From Turritopsis dohrnii (taxonomy: Eukaryota > Cnidaria > Hydrozoa > Anthoathecata > Oceaniidae): DNA of 64,000 nt. This document shows, in pieces, positions 1-11,864 of the stretch; positions within the stretch are counted from its first letter, which is position 1, and every line of letters starts with the position of its first letter. Below the pieces are notes generated by a model, which had not been told where the DNA came from, made no database searches, and worked only from the letters and a program-made list of their open reading frames with translations. A program made the position numbers and the translations under genes. Where the stretch lies: positions 62,001 to 126,000 of the forward strand of contig BQMF02000634.1 in the NCBI GenBank assembly GCA_027922465.2, read 5' to 3'.

Positions 1-1061
1 TCTTCATTGGTCTACCATATTACAATGCTGATATGTTAAGAGTAACAAAAACAAGACCAGATTTCTTTTGGTGTAATGACCACATGTCAACGACAGTAGT
101 GTGACCATTTTGACATTTTGACATTTTGGTGCAGTGATAACTCCCTTTCGATGGTGATACCAACTTTCATTTAAACTTTGCCCACGTGTATTTGTTTCAA
201 TTACTTGAAGGTTTTCAACACGCATTATACCAGTAAGATTTATCATAAACGATGTAATATTGTCAGACAATAATATTATACCATGAATACCAGTAACATC
301 ATGTGGTTTTGTCATAACTTGTAGCACTTCACGAACTAAGTCAACTTTTGGTTTTGGTACTGTCGTGTGAGTAATACTATCCGGAGCTATACTTTCAATT
401 GCCTTCGTAATATCTGACAAAGTTAACAATTTTTTTTTGCATCTCTAACAGGATTTAAACTAAATGTTTCTTTTGACCTCCCTGTGCAAAATCTTCTCTG
501 TTAAATTTCATGTCTTTTACTTTGACTGGAGCAACTTCTTTCTGGCAGAGAGGCATTCATTTGTCGAGCTGGTACACGCTGGATTTGTTAAGCCAAGTCT
601 TACTGCAGCTTCAAAACGAAACATTGCTGCAGTGACATGGTTATAAGTCTCACTCATACCACGAACGTACATGAACTGCAATTACTAACCATAGTTTATG
701 GTATGTATCGCGAATATTTTCTCCAATCAGCTTTCAAGATACAGAACTTACTAGTAAAATGTCTATATCATGATAATGAAGTGGCTGAAGCCAACCGGAG
801 TTGTAGTAACTATAAGCTTTTGAGTTTTTGTAATTATTTAAGTCTTTGCTTCCAAGTTCTGATGGAAAAAAACATGAAGAAGTTAAATCTATCTGGATAC
901 AATATCATAACTTAATCCCATCTTGTTCATTTATGACAGACATAACAGGCTGAACATTGTTCTCAATAGCAGCAAAAACACGAGCAACCAATTCTTCCTT
1001 TCTTCCAGTTACTCTTAGGGGCTCTAAGTCTTAAATATTTCGTAAGTTCTTCTACACTCAT
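1..1061 (-). pseudogene. Decayed SAP-SWIM-YqaJ protein gene, cut by window edge
   Basis: Three conserved blocks lie in order on the minus strand. An ATG at 1061 opens a SAP-like DNA-binding block (SVEELTKYLRLR, then after a one-base frameshift VTGRKEELVARVF) at about 940-1061. At about 510-680 is a SWIM-like block (MSETYNHVTAAMF, AAVRLGLTNPACTS) in which the usual first SWIM cysteine is Tyr. At 4-429 is an open frame with NESWYHHRKGVITAPKC, the entry motif of YqaJ-type exonuclease domains (expected W..H R..RITAS). SAP-SWIM-YqaJ proteins are, from my knowledge, common as multicopy genes in cnidarians; the YqaJ fold is a PD-(D/E)XK-like nuclease. Stops and frameshifts separate the blocks, so this is a relic. 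The catalytic part of YqaJ would lie left of the window. Strongly supported as a family, less so as to where each break lies. Confidence 0.72.
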
Positions 1062-2130
1062 AAGAGATATGTCGTAATCAATTTTGTAAATATGAAGGAG
1101 AGAGAGATATATACTTTGTCGTTTCAAGTTAGAATGGCTTATTTTTAATTGTCGCTATGTTTTCTAACCAAACTAATTAGAGTCCAGACCTCTAAAAATT
1201 ACGGCGAAAAAATCGTGTCGGATTGATGTATTGTATCCCAGCAAATCCTTGCTCATGGACTAAACAAGTAGAAATAAATACAAGTTAAAAATGAAAAGGT
1301 GACTTTTTGCTATGATATTTTAAAAAAGGCATTTGTTATTAGCAAGCCTAATGTTTGCACTACCTTGAGTGTAGTGGCACCCAGCTATATATAAAATATC
1401 TCAGCCATGGCATAATAAAGGATTGAAGCCACTAACACTTATGTGGGATTGTTATCAAAGCAAACGAATATGTATAATGTAACTAATTCTTTTCTAACTG
1501 ACCAATAAAATAATATTCAACTAAAGTAATAAAGTTGTATGCAGCATCATAACGAAGTTCTGAGAAACTCCACGCAGTGATATCACGTTTCGCTGTTTTC
1601 ATGGCCACACTCACAGCAAGTAAACTTTTTAAAATATCTTATTTAAACCTATTCATGCAAAATAGCCTTTGATTTAGCCCACAACAGACTGGAGAGATTA
1701 ATTTTGGAATTGCGGACGGACTTACAATCGCTAAATGAAAGGTCAGCTACTATCCCGCTGACCAATAAGATTGCGTAAAGTAGTGAAATATTTTAGTGAG
1801 AAATTCTTGCACGTAACCTTTTTATTGAAAACAATTGTCTAAAATAATTATCTTGTCTCCTATCAATAGCATTTGATTATCCAGGAATTTGTATTTCTTT
1901 CTAGTTCGACCTTCTAAATCCAAAGCCCAAATAAATGTTGTTTTTTTTAAATAACCGAATATTTTCTTTAACGAGGATATTATTGACAGACCTTACATCA
2001 TCTCACCAAAGCACCAATATCACTGAACTGAACCACGATCACTGAACTGTTACAGTTTAATTTCTATGCCTAACTATAACATAAACGAACCACGAAAACT
2101 TTTTAATTCTTTTTATTTTGATTTGTTACG
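1062..2130. other. No gene seen
   Basis: AT-rich sequence with no open frame that resembles a known protein, no clear inverted-repeat element and no RNA gene that I could recognise. Confidence 0.5.
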
Positions 2131-2133
2131 TTA

Positions 2134-2314
2134 TAGTCGGGGGCACTATGTTTTTCGTGTGCAATATTTGGTTACAAGCAATTTTATTGTTTTAAATTGT
2201 TCCGAAAGTGATTCTAAGTAGAAAAAAATATGGTGTCAATTTTTTTGAAAAAAGGGTGTGGCACTCACATGACGTCAGAATTTGCGGGTAAGATTAACAT
2301 AGTGCCCCCGACTA
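2134..2314. mobile_element. MITE, PIF/Harbinger-like
   Basis: A 181-bp non-coding element begins TAGTCGGGGGCACTATGTT and ends with the exact reverse complement. It is flanked on each side by TTA (2131-2133 and 2315-2317). A TWA target duplication is characteristic of PIF/Harbinger elements. The terminal repeats are G+C rich while the interior is AT rich. No coding capacity. Confidence 0.8.
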
Positions 2315-2317
2315 TTA

Positions 2318-3380
2318 GGCCACTTAAATCACAAACAATGATCAGTTAAGACCAGTCGTGTTTAAGGTAATCTTACAGAACAGACTCCTATTTAAATCGA
2401 TAGTAATAAAATCTGTTTTGTGCACCATATTGTCCAAATTGTGTACTTATCATCCATTGCAGAATGTTCACTGAGAAATTATACAATTGTAGTTTTTTCC
2501 TGGTTTTGCTTCTCAAAGGAAAAAGAATAGGAAACTGTTCATCTTTAAGAATGTTTAAGGAATATATATTACTATCTATATTTATGTGTCTAACAATGCT
2601 TTCCCCTCATCATTATTGACGTCCATTCGTCATTTGTGTGGGTTGAAATTCTTCCGTCATATCGGTTGGCGTTCTTCCGTCACTCATGTCGGGTGACGTT
2701 ACACGTTATTTGGAGTTATTTCGCAACAAGTGCTTTTAAACAACTTTCCAAAGAAAAGTAATATATTTTTGTTTGTGCATATTGTGAAGATTTGTAGATG
2801 AAGTGAAAAATATTGCTGGAAGATTTGTATTTATTCAAAGTGTTTGTCTATCCTGTATAAATATTAGAAAACAATACATTTCCTTGTTATTATTATTTAT
2901 TATTTTATTTATTCTTTATTTTCAGTTGGATATAAACTATAGTATACAATACTAATCAAGTCCAACATGCAACAAACTACATAAAAACGATAGAAGAAAT
3001 ATAAAACAAACAAACAAAAAAGAAACAAGAAACAACTAAGTTGTTAAAAGATTTCCGTAACTTAAGCATGACATGCTTGTAATTTTAATTTGATAAAAGA
3101 TGCTGTTGCGATTACTTTTCATTGTCAACTTTTTTTCTAAGGGGCTATACCCTTCATTATGTATGTATGCTGCTTTCTCTCTCTCTCCATATATATAAGT
3201 CCTGTTAAGTACAATAACAAATTTGCAGAGTGAAAATAAAAAAAATTAAAAAAAATAAAAATCGTCAAGAACTATTCAATTAGTCGACAGAAGTAAAATT
3301 TTAAATTCACTGGGTAATTACGTAATAAGTTTTTGATGTTCTTCCATGGTCTAAAATACTCAGAGCAGTTTTCACACAGC
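2318..3380. other. No gene seen; A-rich retroelement-like tail
   Basis: No credible protein. A TTATT-rich run at about 2885-2920 and an A-rich run at about 2995-3030 could be an old retroposon 3' end, and a CT microsatellite with a TATA run lies at 3174-3197. Nothing else can be supported. Confidence 0.4.
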
Positions 3381-3762
3381 CTAGGCCAGGCATATTGTGT
3401 CGAAAATCCCACCTTTTGATGTAAAAATTCTAATATGCATTTTTGGGATCCTAAGGACCCATGTAACAAAAATTAGGATGGTTTTTGGCCTGAACAGGTG
3501 GCAATAATCATAGGAAGACATTTTTCTTAGGGGGTACCGAAGGTTTTGCGATCAAATTTATTGGGTGGGTAGGGTTAGCAAATATTGCAATAAAATATGT
3601 TCTATCACGTTTATAGTTACAAAACTTTGTCTACTTGTTGAATATTAACTGTAGTGTTATGTTTCAAAAAAAATTTGAACATTCTATATATAACGTGTAT
3701 TTTACAGACCAGAAAACAGGATTTTTATTAGAAAATGTGATTTTTGTCAATTAGAATGTATG
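3381..3762 (+). repeat. Left terminal inverted repeat of the 3.4-7.1 kb element
   Basis: About 380 bp that match 6686-7065 in inverted orientation with scattered substitutions and one-base indels. The match ends where CAATTAGAATG (left) pairs with the complement of CATTTTAATTG (right). A second, shorter copy of its TTTACAGACCAGAA motif lies just inside, at about 4070, and may be a subterminal repeat. Confidence 0.88.
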
Positions 3763-4129
3763 TTGGTCAACCTAAAGTTATGGAAGCATCTTTAAACACT
3801 TTTGCCAAGTTGAGTGAATAAAAAGCCAAAGTTGTGATGATTTTGAAGCAATTTAGATAAAAAACGCTCTCTGCAGATCATATTAGGATATGGATGTATT
3901 GTAATTGTCAAATTTCAAATTTCTGTCGAAAAAATTTACTAAAAATCAGGTCAATTTTCAGCAGTCACAGCATTATTCATGTCACTCAATTTTCAATGTT
4001 GTATATACTAGTTTAGTGTTTCATAAAAAATGCAACTTAGTACTTAGTTATATGTATACTTTACAGACCAGAATATTGTTCATATGTGTATAAAACAGTT
4101 AAAATAATTATCATGTGTGATATATATAT

Positions 4130-6484
4130 CTATAAGTCCTCTTCATCACTACTGTCATTTTCACTGTCAATGTCGCATTCGCCATTATCCAAATAATCGT
4201 CGTCATCATCATCAGAATCATTTTCCTCATTGATCGACATATCGGTAATGTCATCAGGAAAAGCTTGATCGATCCATACTATTGACGCATCAGGATTCCA
4301 TCCATGACCTGTGAAAGATTCAATGTCAATCATTGGTTCTTCAGTTTTCTTCCACATTGCGGCAACAAAGTTAGCTCGTTCCATATGGAGAATAAGTGAA
4401 GAAAGACATGGGGGTAAAGCACTGAGGTCGATAGCTTTGTTATGAGTTGTATGTTTCTTGTTAAACATTTCATAGCGAGCTTTATTCACTGACTGTTTTC
4501 TTGAACCATACAGCTTGCATACGTACTTTTCTAAGGAATCTTTGAGCTCCTCTGATAGATCCCAACTGCAACCCAATTCTGTAAAGGTTTCTAAAAATTC
4601 ATCATTCTTGACCATAGTGTTCCAACACAGCTTTTTACCTTTACGGAAAAAAGCAGACACATAGTCGTTTCCGGTAAATGCATGGAAACCTACCAAAGCA
4701 GCTCTCTGTTTCTCTTCAAGGGAGATTTTATTCAGCCAGGTTCTTTTACGGTTGTTTCCATTTCCAGCATCGTAGCATACCCTTCTGAGATGTTCAGGAT
4801 CTTTTATCAGACCAAGAGCAATGACAAGTATGTCAGTATCTCCAGATGGTGATCGTAATAGCACTGACAGGTTGGTCTCCTTCAATACATCCAAAGTATG
4901 CAATACGACTTTAGTGTCAGCTTCTTCTTGGTTGCTCTTCAGAGTGCTCGAACTCACATTGACTGGTGTTACATCAAAACATTCGTTATCCCCTGAAAGA
5001 ACCATCTTTTGTGTTTGAACCATTTGGATGACTTCTTCTTTGTTATTGATGATGTATTTCTTGCGACATTTTCACAGCACTTGAGCTTGAGCTGTTTCAA
5101 TTTCGCACACCATATTGTACGAGATACAGTGGCCAAGCTTATGAATCATATCAATAATCTTCCTAGATCCGGTTAAGTTGTGGATCCCCAAACCAAGCAA
5201 AAAGTGTTTATTTTGAAGCGTTTTGCCTCTCGTAACAGCATGGACAAAATCGTTGGCAAAGGATTCAACATATCGCTTAATATTGTTAGGCAACTGTGTC
5301 CTATTTGCATCAAGATTTAAAAGTTCCTCAAGGAATAAATATACATTATCAGGCGGTTTCCTTGCTTCTGTTGACAGGTTATCTGAAGTCGGGGGCCATG
5401 CAATCTCTGCTTCATCTTTATATTTGTCAATTATGGCCTTTTTGATGAGTATTGCGGCATTTGCAATCACATCGTGGTCTGAAAACGTTTTCCCTGCGGT
5501 ACATTCGGATGAAATTATGAATTCTTCATTGCTATCAGGAGAAACAACAAGTATTTTTTGCTCAAAATGTTTCTTGATCCTTTCTTTAAGCCTGCTTCTA
5601 TATCGAGAGTCATCTGTCTGTAAACCGTAGGTGACATGGAGAGTTTTCAATGACACAGCTCTACTGTACGAAATCACTTCTGTTGAAATATAATCTTTAA
5701 CAGCTTCAAAATTACCTTTATCATATATTCTGCCCGTAGAAGTAGAAGTAGCTGACGATAATCTTTCACTAAAACCACGAGTGAAGTTTTGATAACAGTG
5801 TTGATGCACCTTAAATTCTTTTGCTATAAGGTCTAAATGCTCAATTAGTGAAAACAACTCTTTGTTTTTTTCTTTTGCAGCAGCTTTTATTGTACGCTGA
5901 GCGTCTTTTGTTACAATCTTGTACGGCTCGTATTTTCTGCTTTTATGCTGAACTCGAAATCGTGAGCAGAGATTGAATTCTTTTGGATACAAATCAGTAG
6001 ATGAGGATGGTGAAAATGAAACCGACAAGCGTTTTGAACTCCTAGTTTCAGCGGTTTCCTTGAACTTTTGGTTGCCAAGAATGACTGTATATCTGTAAAG
6101 TAAAGCATTAGTCTGTGAAGTAAAGCATCGGCATAAACGCACACGACCAAAATCAAAGTTATGAAAAGCTGGTCTAACAAACTTAAATCAGCTACATTTT
6201 CCTTGATAAAGTTTTTGCAATTTTAGGAATCTTACATCGATCTCTCACTTACAAAAACACAAAGAAAATGTCGTTTACCTTTAATAGCATGGGTCCAGAT
6301 GAACACCATTTAGGTTTTTATCGATTTCGTCGGGAATACCCTCTGTCTGTTCCTGATGCGCATGTACGCCTCCTAATTTCAACCTCTTCAATCTTGCCTC
6401 CTGGATTCTCTTGATATTAATTTCTGATAATCCTTTCAAATTGCTATACTTGGATTGATCCTCGTAATGAACAACACATTTCAT
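4130..6484 (-). pseudogene. PIN/FEN1-like nuclease-type transposon protein, broken
   Basis: Two exons can be read. Exon 1 (6484-6279) starts MKCVVHYEDQ and ends LDPCY; its donor is AG|GTAAAC. Exon 2 starts at 6092 after TTTACAG. Splicing gives CY-stop-RYT where relatives have CYxRFT, so a TAA falls exactly at the junction. Exon 2 then runs in a single frame to 4130 except for one in-frame TGA at 5072-5074. Recognisable blocks are a cysteine/His cluster (FNLCSRF, VHQHCYQNFTR), LGLGIHNLTGSR and GHCISYN, then the nuclease-like core: NQEEADTKVVLH, SGDTDILVIAL and FHAFTGNDYVSAFFRKGK, with acidic residues typical of PIN/FEN1 active sites. An acidic tail (DDDDDD) ends the protein. Compared with related proteins I remember, a middle section between the two stretches seems missing. 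Family call is by motif only; function in transposition is inference. Confidence 0.72.
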
Positions 6485-6685
6485 TTTATTAGTTATATAT
6501 TCAACTAAAAAAGCAAAAATTCTAGTTATTCAAGAAACTCATAAACCAACCCACATAGAGATTCAAATCATGCATTTGAAAAGTGCTGTTACCTGAATTT
6601 CCTTAAACTCTTCTTGATTTTGTCTTTGTGTATACTGGACATGATAAAGCGTTGTAAAGATACTTACTTGACATTTAGCATGATC

Positions 6686-7065
6686 AACATTTTAATTGAA
6701 AAAAATCACATTTTCTAATAAAAATCCTGTTTTCTGGTCTGTAAAATACACGTTGTATATAGAATGTTCAAATTTTTTTTGAAACATAACACTAGAGTTA
6801 ATATTCAACAAGTAGACAAAGTTTTGTAACTATAAACGTGATAGAACATATTTTATTGCAATATTTGCTAGCCCTACCCACCCAATAAATTTGATCGGAA
6901 AACCTTCGGTATCCCCTAAGAAAAATGTCTTCCCATGATTATTGCCACTTGTTCAGACCAAAAACCATCCTAATTTTTGTTACATGGGTCCTTAGGATCC
7001 CAAAAATGCATATTAGAATTTTTACATCAAAAGGTGGGATTTTCGACACAATATGCCTGGCCTAG
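6686..7065 (-). repeat. Right terminal inverted repeat of the 3.4-7.1 kb element
   Basis: Inverted partner of 3381-3762. The high similarity between the arms suggests the insertion is not very old even though the gene inside is broken. Confidence 0.88.
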
Positions 7066-8100
7066 CCACAGAGGTTTGCTTTATTTGCAAGAAGCAGAAT
7101 AATGCAGGATTGGCGTGAACTTTACTCTTGTTGGCTTTCCTTAATATACTGCATCGTGATTGTTTATTTTGCTTTTAAATGACTCATTCAGCCATGGGCA
7201 AGGACGTCACTTGATTTTCTTTTTTATTACCAGTGCAATATATTAAAAATGATCTCATGAATTCGGTATGATCTCGTTAATGTTTATTGTTTTGTAGACT
7301 GTAAACCAATCGCCATCTCGTAACTGCTTCAAAGTGTGTCAATTCACTGTTTTTAAATTATAATGATCATGTCTGGATCATACTGATCATACAAACTCTC
7401 TTCAAGATTATATCGTTTCTTTTTTCAAAGACTGCATAACATAATTAAAATCATTATTGAAGGCTTTTGACAGATGTTTTGTTGTCAGCCAAGCAATACA
7501 CGAAACATGTAAGAAGACTAGGATGGGAATTCTCTTGTGGAAATATCTTAATCCATGATATTTTCATTCAATATCTTTTCTTCCCAATTTATTTGTTTCA
7601 TATGTCAATGTATACAATTCATTAACCATCGATTAAATACAAATCTTGAGATTGTAATAGAGTGTAATATCAATGTTAAGATATACCTTCTTGTTATTAT
7701 CAACAACTGTATATAAAATTTTCAAAATTTGACTATAAATCACGTATATTTTGTTATACAAACGATATTCCTGTCTCTTGACAAATCACATGCAGTTCTT
7801 TAATTATGAAACGATCTGTACGTAAACTTTTCCAACATTTCCAGATAAAAGTACCAAGCACAAAACACAAGCACGACCTTCCACGCGCCACCATATTGTT
7901 TTTACATGCTTTCGGTTCAGCTTTAGCCTGTCAACATTTTACATATCACAGCGCAGGCATGAAAATCACAGGCTAGAGCATTACCCGGATAGATAGATAG
8001 AGATATAGATACGCCGCCGAAATGAATAAGATTATCCAGTCCATGGAAATCTTAATAATAACAATAAGGAATAAAAGAAAATATGAAGGTTAAAAGCGTA
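7066..8100. other. No gene seen
   Basis: AT-rich DNA with no recognisable gene; a short GATA-type microsatellite lies at about 7990-8010. Confidence 0.45.
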
Positions 8101-8805
8101 TTAATTACAATTTTTGCATTTGCAATATATTTTCTGTCCCTTCAGTACATTTATGAACTTAGACAGGTCCTTTAATTCCTTCATGTTTGCAGGTAAGTGA
8201 TTCCATGCTAAGGATGTACGAAATATGAAGGAATTCAGGGCTTTTGTTGTTTTTGCTTTAGGAACAAAAATAAAAGAACCTTGTCTAAGATCGTACATGC
8301 TTCCCTTTAAGATGAAATAATCTCTCATAAATTCGGGATTTAGTTGATTAAGGGATTTGAATACCTCAATGACCATTAGCTGGAGGTTCTTGGTGTGGAT
8401 GTGAATGCGAAAATGGCGCTATTCGCGAAATACGCGAAAATTTCTCTCGCGAAAATTTCTCCGATTAAAGTATGCAAAAGTATTTAGCTTTGCACATAGG
8501 GCCTTGTGATGAGTTACATTGATCAAATTATGTGCCCTTTTGCTGCAGAACATCCACACCAAGGGGCAGTAGTTAAACGGAGACATTATGTACGAAGAGT
8601 AGAGAAGATCAGCTTGCTTTTGAGATAGATAACTTCTTATCCTCATTAAAGCCTTTGATTTATTGGAAGCCTTCTTACAGACTTCTATTATATGAGGATA
8701 AAAACTTAACTTGTCATCGATCGTGACTCCTAAAAGTGAAACTGACTTAGAATTGACGATGTTCGAAGAACATGTTATTTCCTCATCCTGATCAACAAGC
8801 TTCCC
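8101..8805 (-). mobile_element. 5'-truncated LINE fragment (RT C-terminus)
   Basis: Minus-strand frames spell the C-terminal part of a CR1/jockey-type non-LTR reverse transcriptase: SVSLLGVTIDDKLSFYPHI (after the polymerase core), then YCPLVWMFCSK, and after a frame break MVIEVFKSLNQLNPEFM, LAWNHLPANMKEL and a terminal C.CKNC zinc-knuckle-like end. The break at about 8400-8470 holds short repeats of CGCGAAAATTTCTC. The polymerase catalytic motifs are absent because the copy is 5' truncated, as usual for target-primed retrotransposition. The same C-terminal layout recurs in the LINE at 14.9-17.7 kb, so both may belong to related families. Confidence 0.78.
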
Positions 8806-10425
8806 CGCCCTTAATCCTCCACCATATTCCCCGCCCTTAATACTCCACCATATTCCGTTTGATTATCTGTTTTCTGCACAAAGCGCAACTGGAAGGTCCT
8901 GTTTTTTTAATTTGACAGTCTTTGTCAGATTTGACCAATATAGGAGAAAGGTCTTCAGTTATAAAAGGTTTATCTTTTTAACATCATGTTATCGAGAGTA
9001 GTCATGAAATTGTGGCACACCCTTCAAGTCCTGCGGCTTCTTGTTCTTGGTAGAGTGGCGGAGTTCTTTAGAACACCCTTCCTTCAATTTATGAGCGATT
9101 TCGTGTAACGTTTACGTGAACTCGTTAACAAATTCATACAGAAGTTTAAAAAATTTCAACAATTTAAAATGATTTGGCAGTATGTTCGACATGTTGTAAT
9201 GTCCGCATTGAACAGTTGCGGGGCTCGCTCTGAGACTTCAAGCCAAGCCGCTTCTTGTTCAATTATATTCAAAGGTGTAAACACAAAGATAGTGTTAAGG
9301 TCTGGTTTTCATTATGAAACACAAATTTCATCTAGCGTAATAATCAGATCCCATCTCCCATAGAAAAAGCAAATTCACTTTTAAACATATTTATCACTAT
9401 GTTGAAATGTCTTGTTTTACTTGCCTTAGGTCATGTCCACATTATTCTGATAGCTATCTGTTATAAAATCAGAGTAATTTCACTTCGCAGTGAAAGCTGA
9501 AATGATTTTGCGACTCACGGACTCTACTCCAAGCTAATATGAACACTATTTTGCGACAAAACCATCCAAGTTCAAGTTCTCTGGGTGTGGGTGGTTATGT
9601 CACAACCTTCGTTAGACTAGAAGGGGTAGATGTAATTTTAAGGTCTCCAATCGTTCCTTGGGTGACAGAGGTGAAAAAAACTGTATAAAAATTCTAAAAG
9701 GAAATTATAACAGATTGGGAAGTAAATTAAAAGAGAGAGGTCGAGTTAAAAGAGAGAGAGGTCGAGTTAAAAGGGAGATGTCGAGTAAGCGGAGGACAAC
9801 TGTATCAATGAGTCAATCATCAAATTTAGCTCAAATTTCATCGAAAAAAGTACACTCATCTAATTGTGGGCCTTGCAAACGGATACTGAGACACAGGTAG
9901 CGTAGTAATTCATTGAAACATGCTTCGCTGGGACAGCAGGGTGTGGACTCATTTGATCACGTGGTCTGTTAATTCGGTCAGTAGCAGAATGTCAAATTTG
10001 GCTTAAATTTCATCTTTTCCGTTTCTGATAGCTTTCCAACAAGTACAAAGTCTATTTCTTTCTGTCAATAAGTACGCGCCATCACGTCCTGTTGTTTATA
10101 TTTCATACTGGCAAGCTAGGCCGTAAAAACAACAGAAAGATATTGACGACCTTATTTGATGAATATCATGACAACTAATGATGACGACAATAACAATAAA
10201 CTTCAAATAACTTCAAGGATACGAAGTACGTAACGTATCATGAACATTGTTTTAAAAAAATCTTCCTAAAAAAAGTCAAAGCTTTTCTGTGATTTTTTTT
10301 CAAATTGACTTTTGGAGTTTTTAAAGAAAAGTGTTTATTTTCAAATTTTTTCTCTTCAATTAATTGTGATTTTCTGCGAATTGATCTTCCACACATTTTG
10401 TGTAAACATGTGTTATTTAAGCGTG
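8806..10425. other. No convincing gene
   Basis: Short open frames have no recognisable motif. At about 9728-9786 a short unit (AGAGAGGTCGAGTTAAAA) is repeated roughly three times in tandem. A 25-bp imperfect doublet (CCCCGCCCTTAATCCTCCACCATATTCC-like) sits at about 8800-8855. Confidence 0.4.
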
Positions 10426-10455
10426 GTTCACACTGCGCGCTAACGATGAGATAAG

Positions 10456-10621
10456 CCATAGGCGTATTCAAGGTCAGTCGCAAAAAGTGGAGGAGTTCAA
10501 CAATAACGATATTTCTTTTCAGTTTTAAGTGGCGATTAGGTTAACTGAACGCTTTCCCATTCTACTTTAAATGACTAAACTCTCCTCCACAAATCTTGAC
10601 TGACCTCTGGCTACGCCTCTG
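10456..10621. mobile_element. MITE B, copy 1
   Basis: A 166-bp element ending in GGCTACGCCTCTG whose other end reads CCATAGGCGTA, flanked by TAAG on both sides. It interrupts MITE A; the uninterrupted copy at 59.9 kb has a single TAAG. It shares over most of its length the sequence of 13,676-13,839, including GGTCAGTC, AGTGGAGGAGTTCAAC and TTGACTGACC. Confidence 0.85.
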
Positions 10622-10724
10622 TAAGCACAGTGCGCATGATCAGCTATCCGATTTTTAATTTTGATCTACAGCTAGTTTTGATGTTCACACTGAGTTAAGG
10701 AAAAAGATAAAAAATGTTTAAAAG

Positions 10725-11864
10725 TACGGAAGCCGGGGAAGGCCAATCTAAATTTCTCGATAAAATCTCAATTTCAAACGTCAAATCTTAATTTCAAAGT
10801 TCAAATTCACATTTCAAAGCTCAAATCCGAATTTGAAAGTGTAAATCTTCATTTCCAAGTTCAAATCTACATTTTAAAGTTTAAACCCGAATTTTTATCT
10901 AGACATACAATACAAAGTAGACATCCTGGGGTCGATCAAAGAAGGCAAATCATACGTGAATGCAGATTTGAGCGGCAAATTCGATTCGCAAATAAGTAAA
11001 ATAATTAAAACACGTGAAAATAAGCTATTACTAAAAAAAGAGACAAACGACTAGGGAATGAATGTCTTCACCGTAATGATTTTTTGACGATTTTGCGTTC
11101 TGGGTCAGGCTCAAAAATAGACGAAGAGTAATGTCACTGTAGACAAATGAATACAAAATACGTGCATAACGTGTACTTTGACATTAACGTTTACTATAAA
11201 TCGTGGTCATTTCCAACGACTCCAACCAACACTCGACATTCGATCAGGTGTATGTCGTGGGGGAGTCGTTGGGTGGATGCGAACTCTTGTCAATTTAAGT
11301 AAAATAGACCCTTCCCCTATTCTCTTTCAAATTTCATGATACGCATTTGTCGATGGAACGTAAACATTCTACACATCAAAGTAAAGCCTAATTTATAAAA
11401 CAACACTACTATCTTGTAAAGTTTTCCAATAGGGAAGCTGTTCAGCTTCTTGTTGTTTTTACAAAAGAAGAAAATCTTGGCGAATTTGTTTGTTTGTTCA
11501 TTGTAAAAAAGGTTTATCTATAGACTGTGATTATATCAGTTATTTCTTAAAATTGTCAGTCCGCGGTCTGTAAAATCTTAAAATCATATTTGCAAGAACG
11601 AGGTAAGAGTCTGTCATGACAAAAACTCGCAACAACGATTTCTCAGCCATATTGTTTGTTAACATGTAATTCCGATTACCGAATTCCTATAATACGAATT
11701 TGAAAATAAAACTGTGGATTTGAACTTTAAAACGGATTTTAGAGTTTGAAATATGGATTTAAACTTTGAAATGTAGATTTGAACTTTGAAATGTAGATTT
11801 AAACTTTGAAAATCGGTTTGAGATTTTATTAAAAAATTTGGATTGGCCCTTTTCGGCTTCCGTA
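10725..11864. mobile_element. Element C: 1.14-kb foldback-like element with repeat-built TIRs
   Basis: Starts TACGGAAGCC, ends GGCTTCCGTA, flanked by TAAAAG on both sides. The inverted ends (about 10725-10893 and 11697-11864) are each made of degenerate ~22-bp tandem units of the type ATTTCAAAGTTCAAATC. The middle (~800 bp) has no recognisable protein. It interrupts MITE A. The superfamily is not clear; long TIRs assembled from direct repeats are typical of foldback-type elements. Confidence 0.8.

Larger units (their letters stand above)
3381..7065. mobile_element. DNA transposon with ~380-bp TIRs encoding a PIN-like protein
   Basis: The element is bounded by long, near-identical inverted repeats (about 3381-3762 and 6686-7065). 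The outermost bases read CTAGGCCAGGCATATTGTG and its complement. CACAG occurs directly outside both ends within one base of the boundary, so it is a candidate 5-bp target duplication. The only gene between the repeats, on the minus strand (4130-6484), is a PIN/FEN1-like nuclease-type protein; no DDE transposase is visible. Academ-type transposons are known to combine a transposase with an XPG-type nuclease, so this could be an Academ-related internal-deletion derivative or a separate family. Confidence 0.82.
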
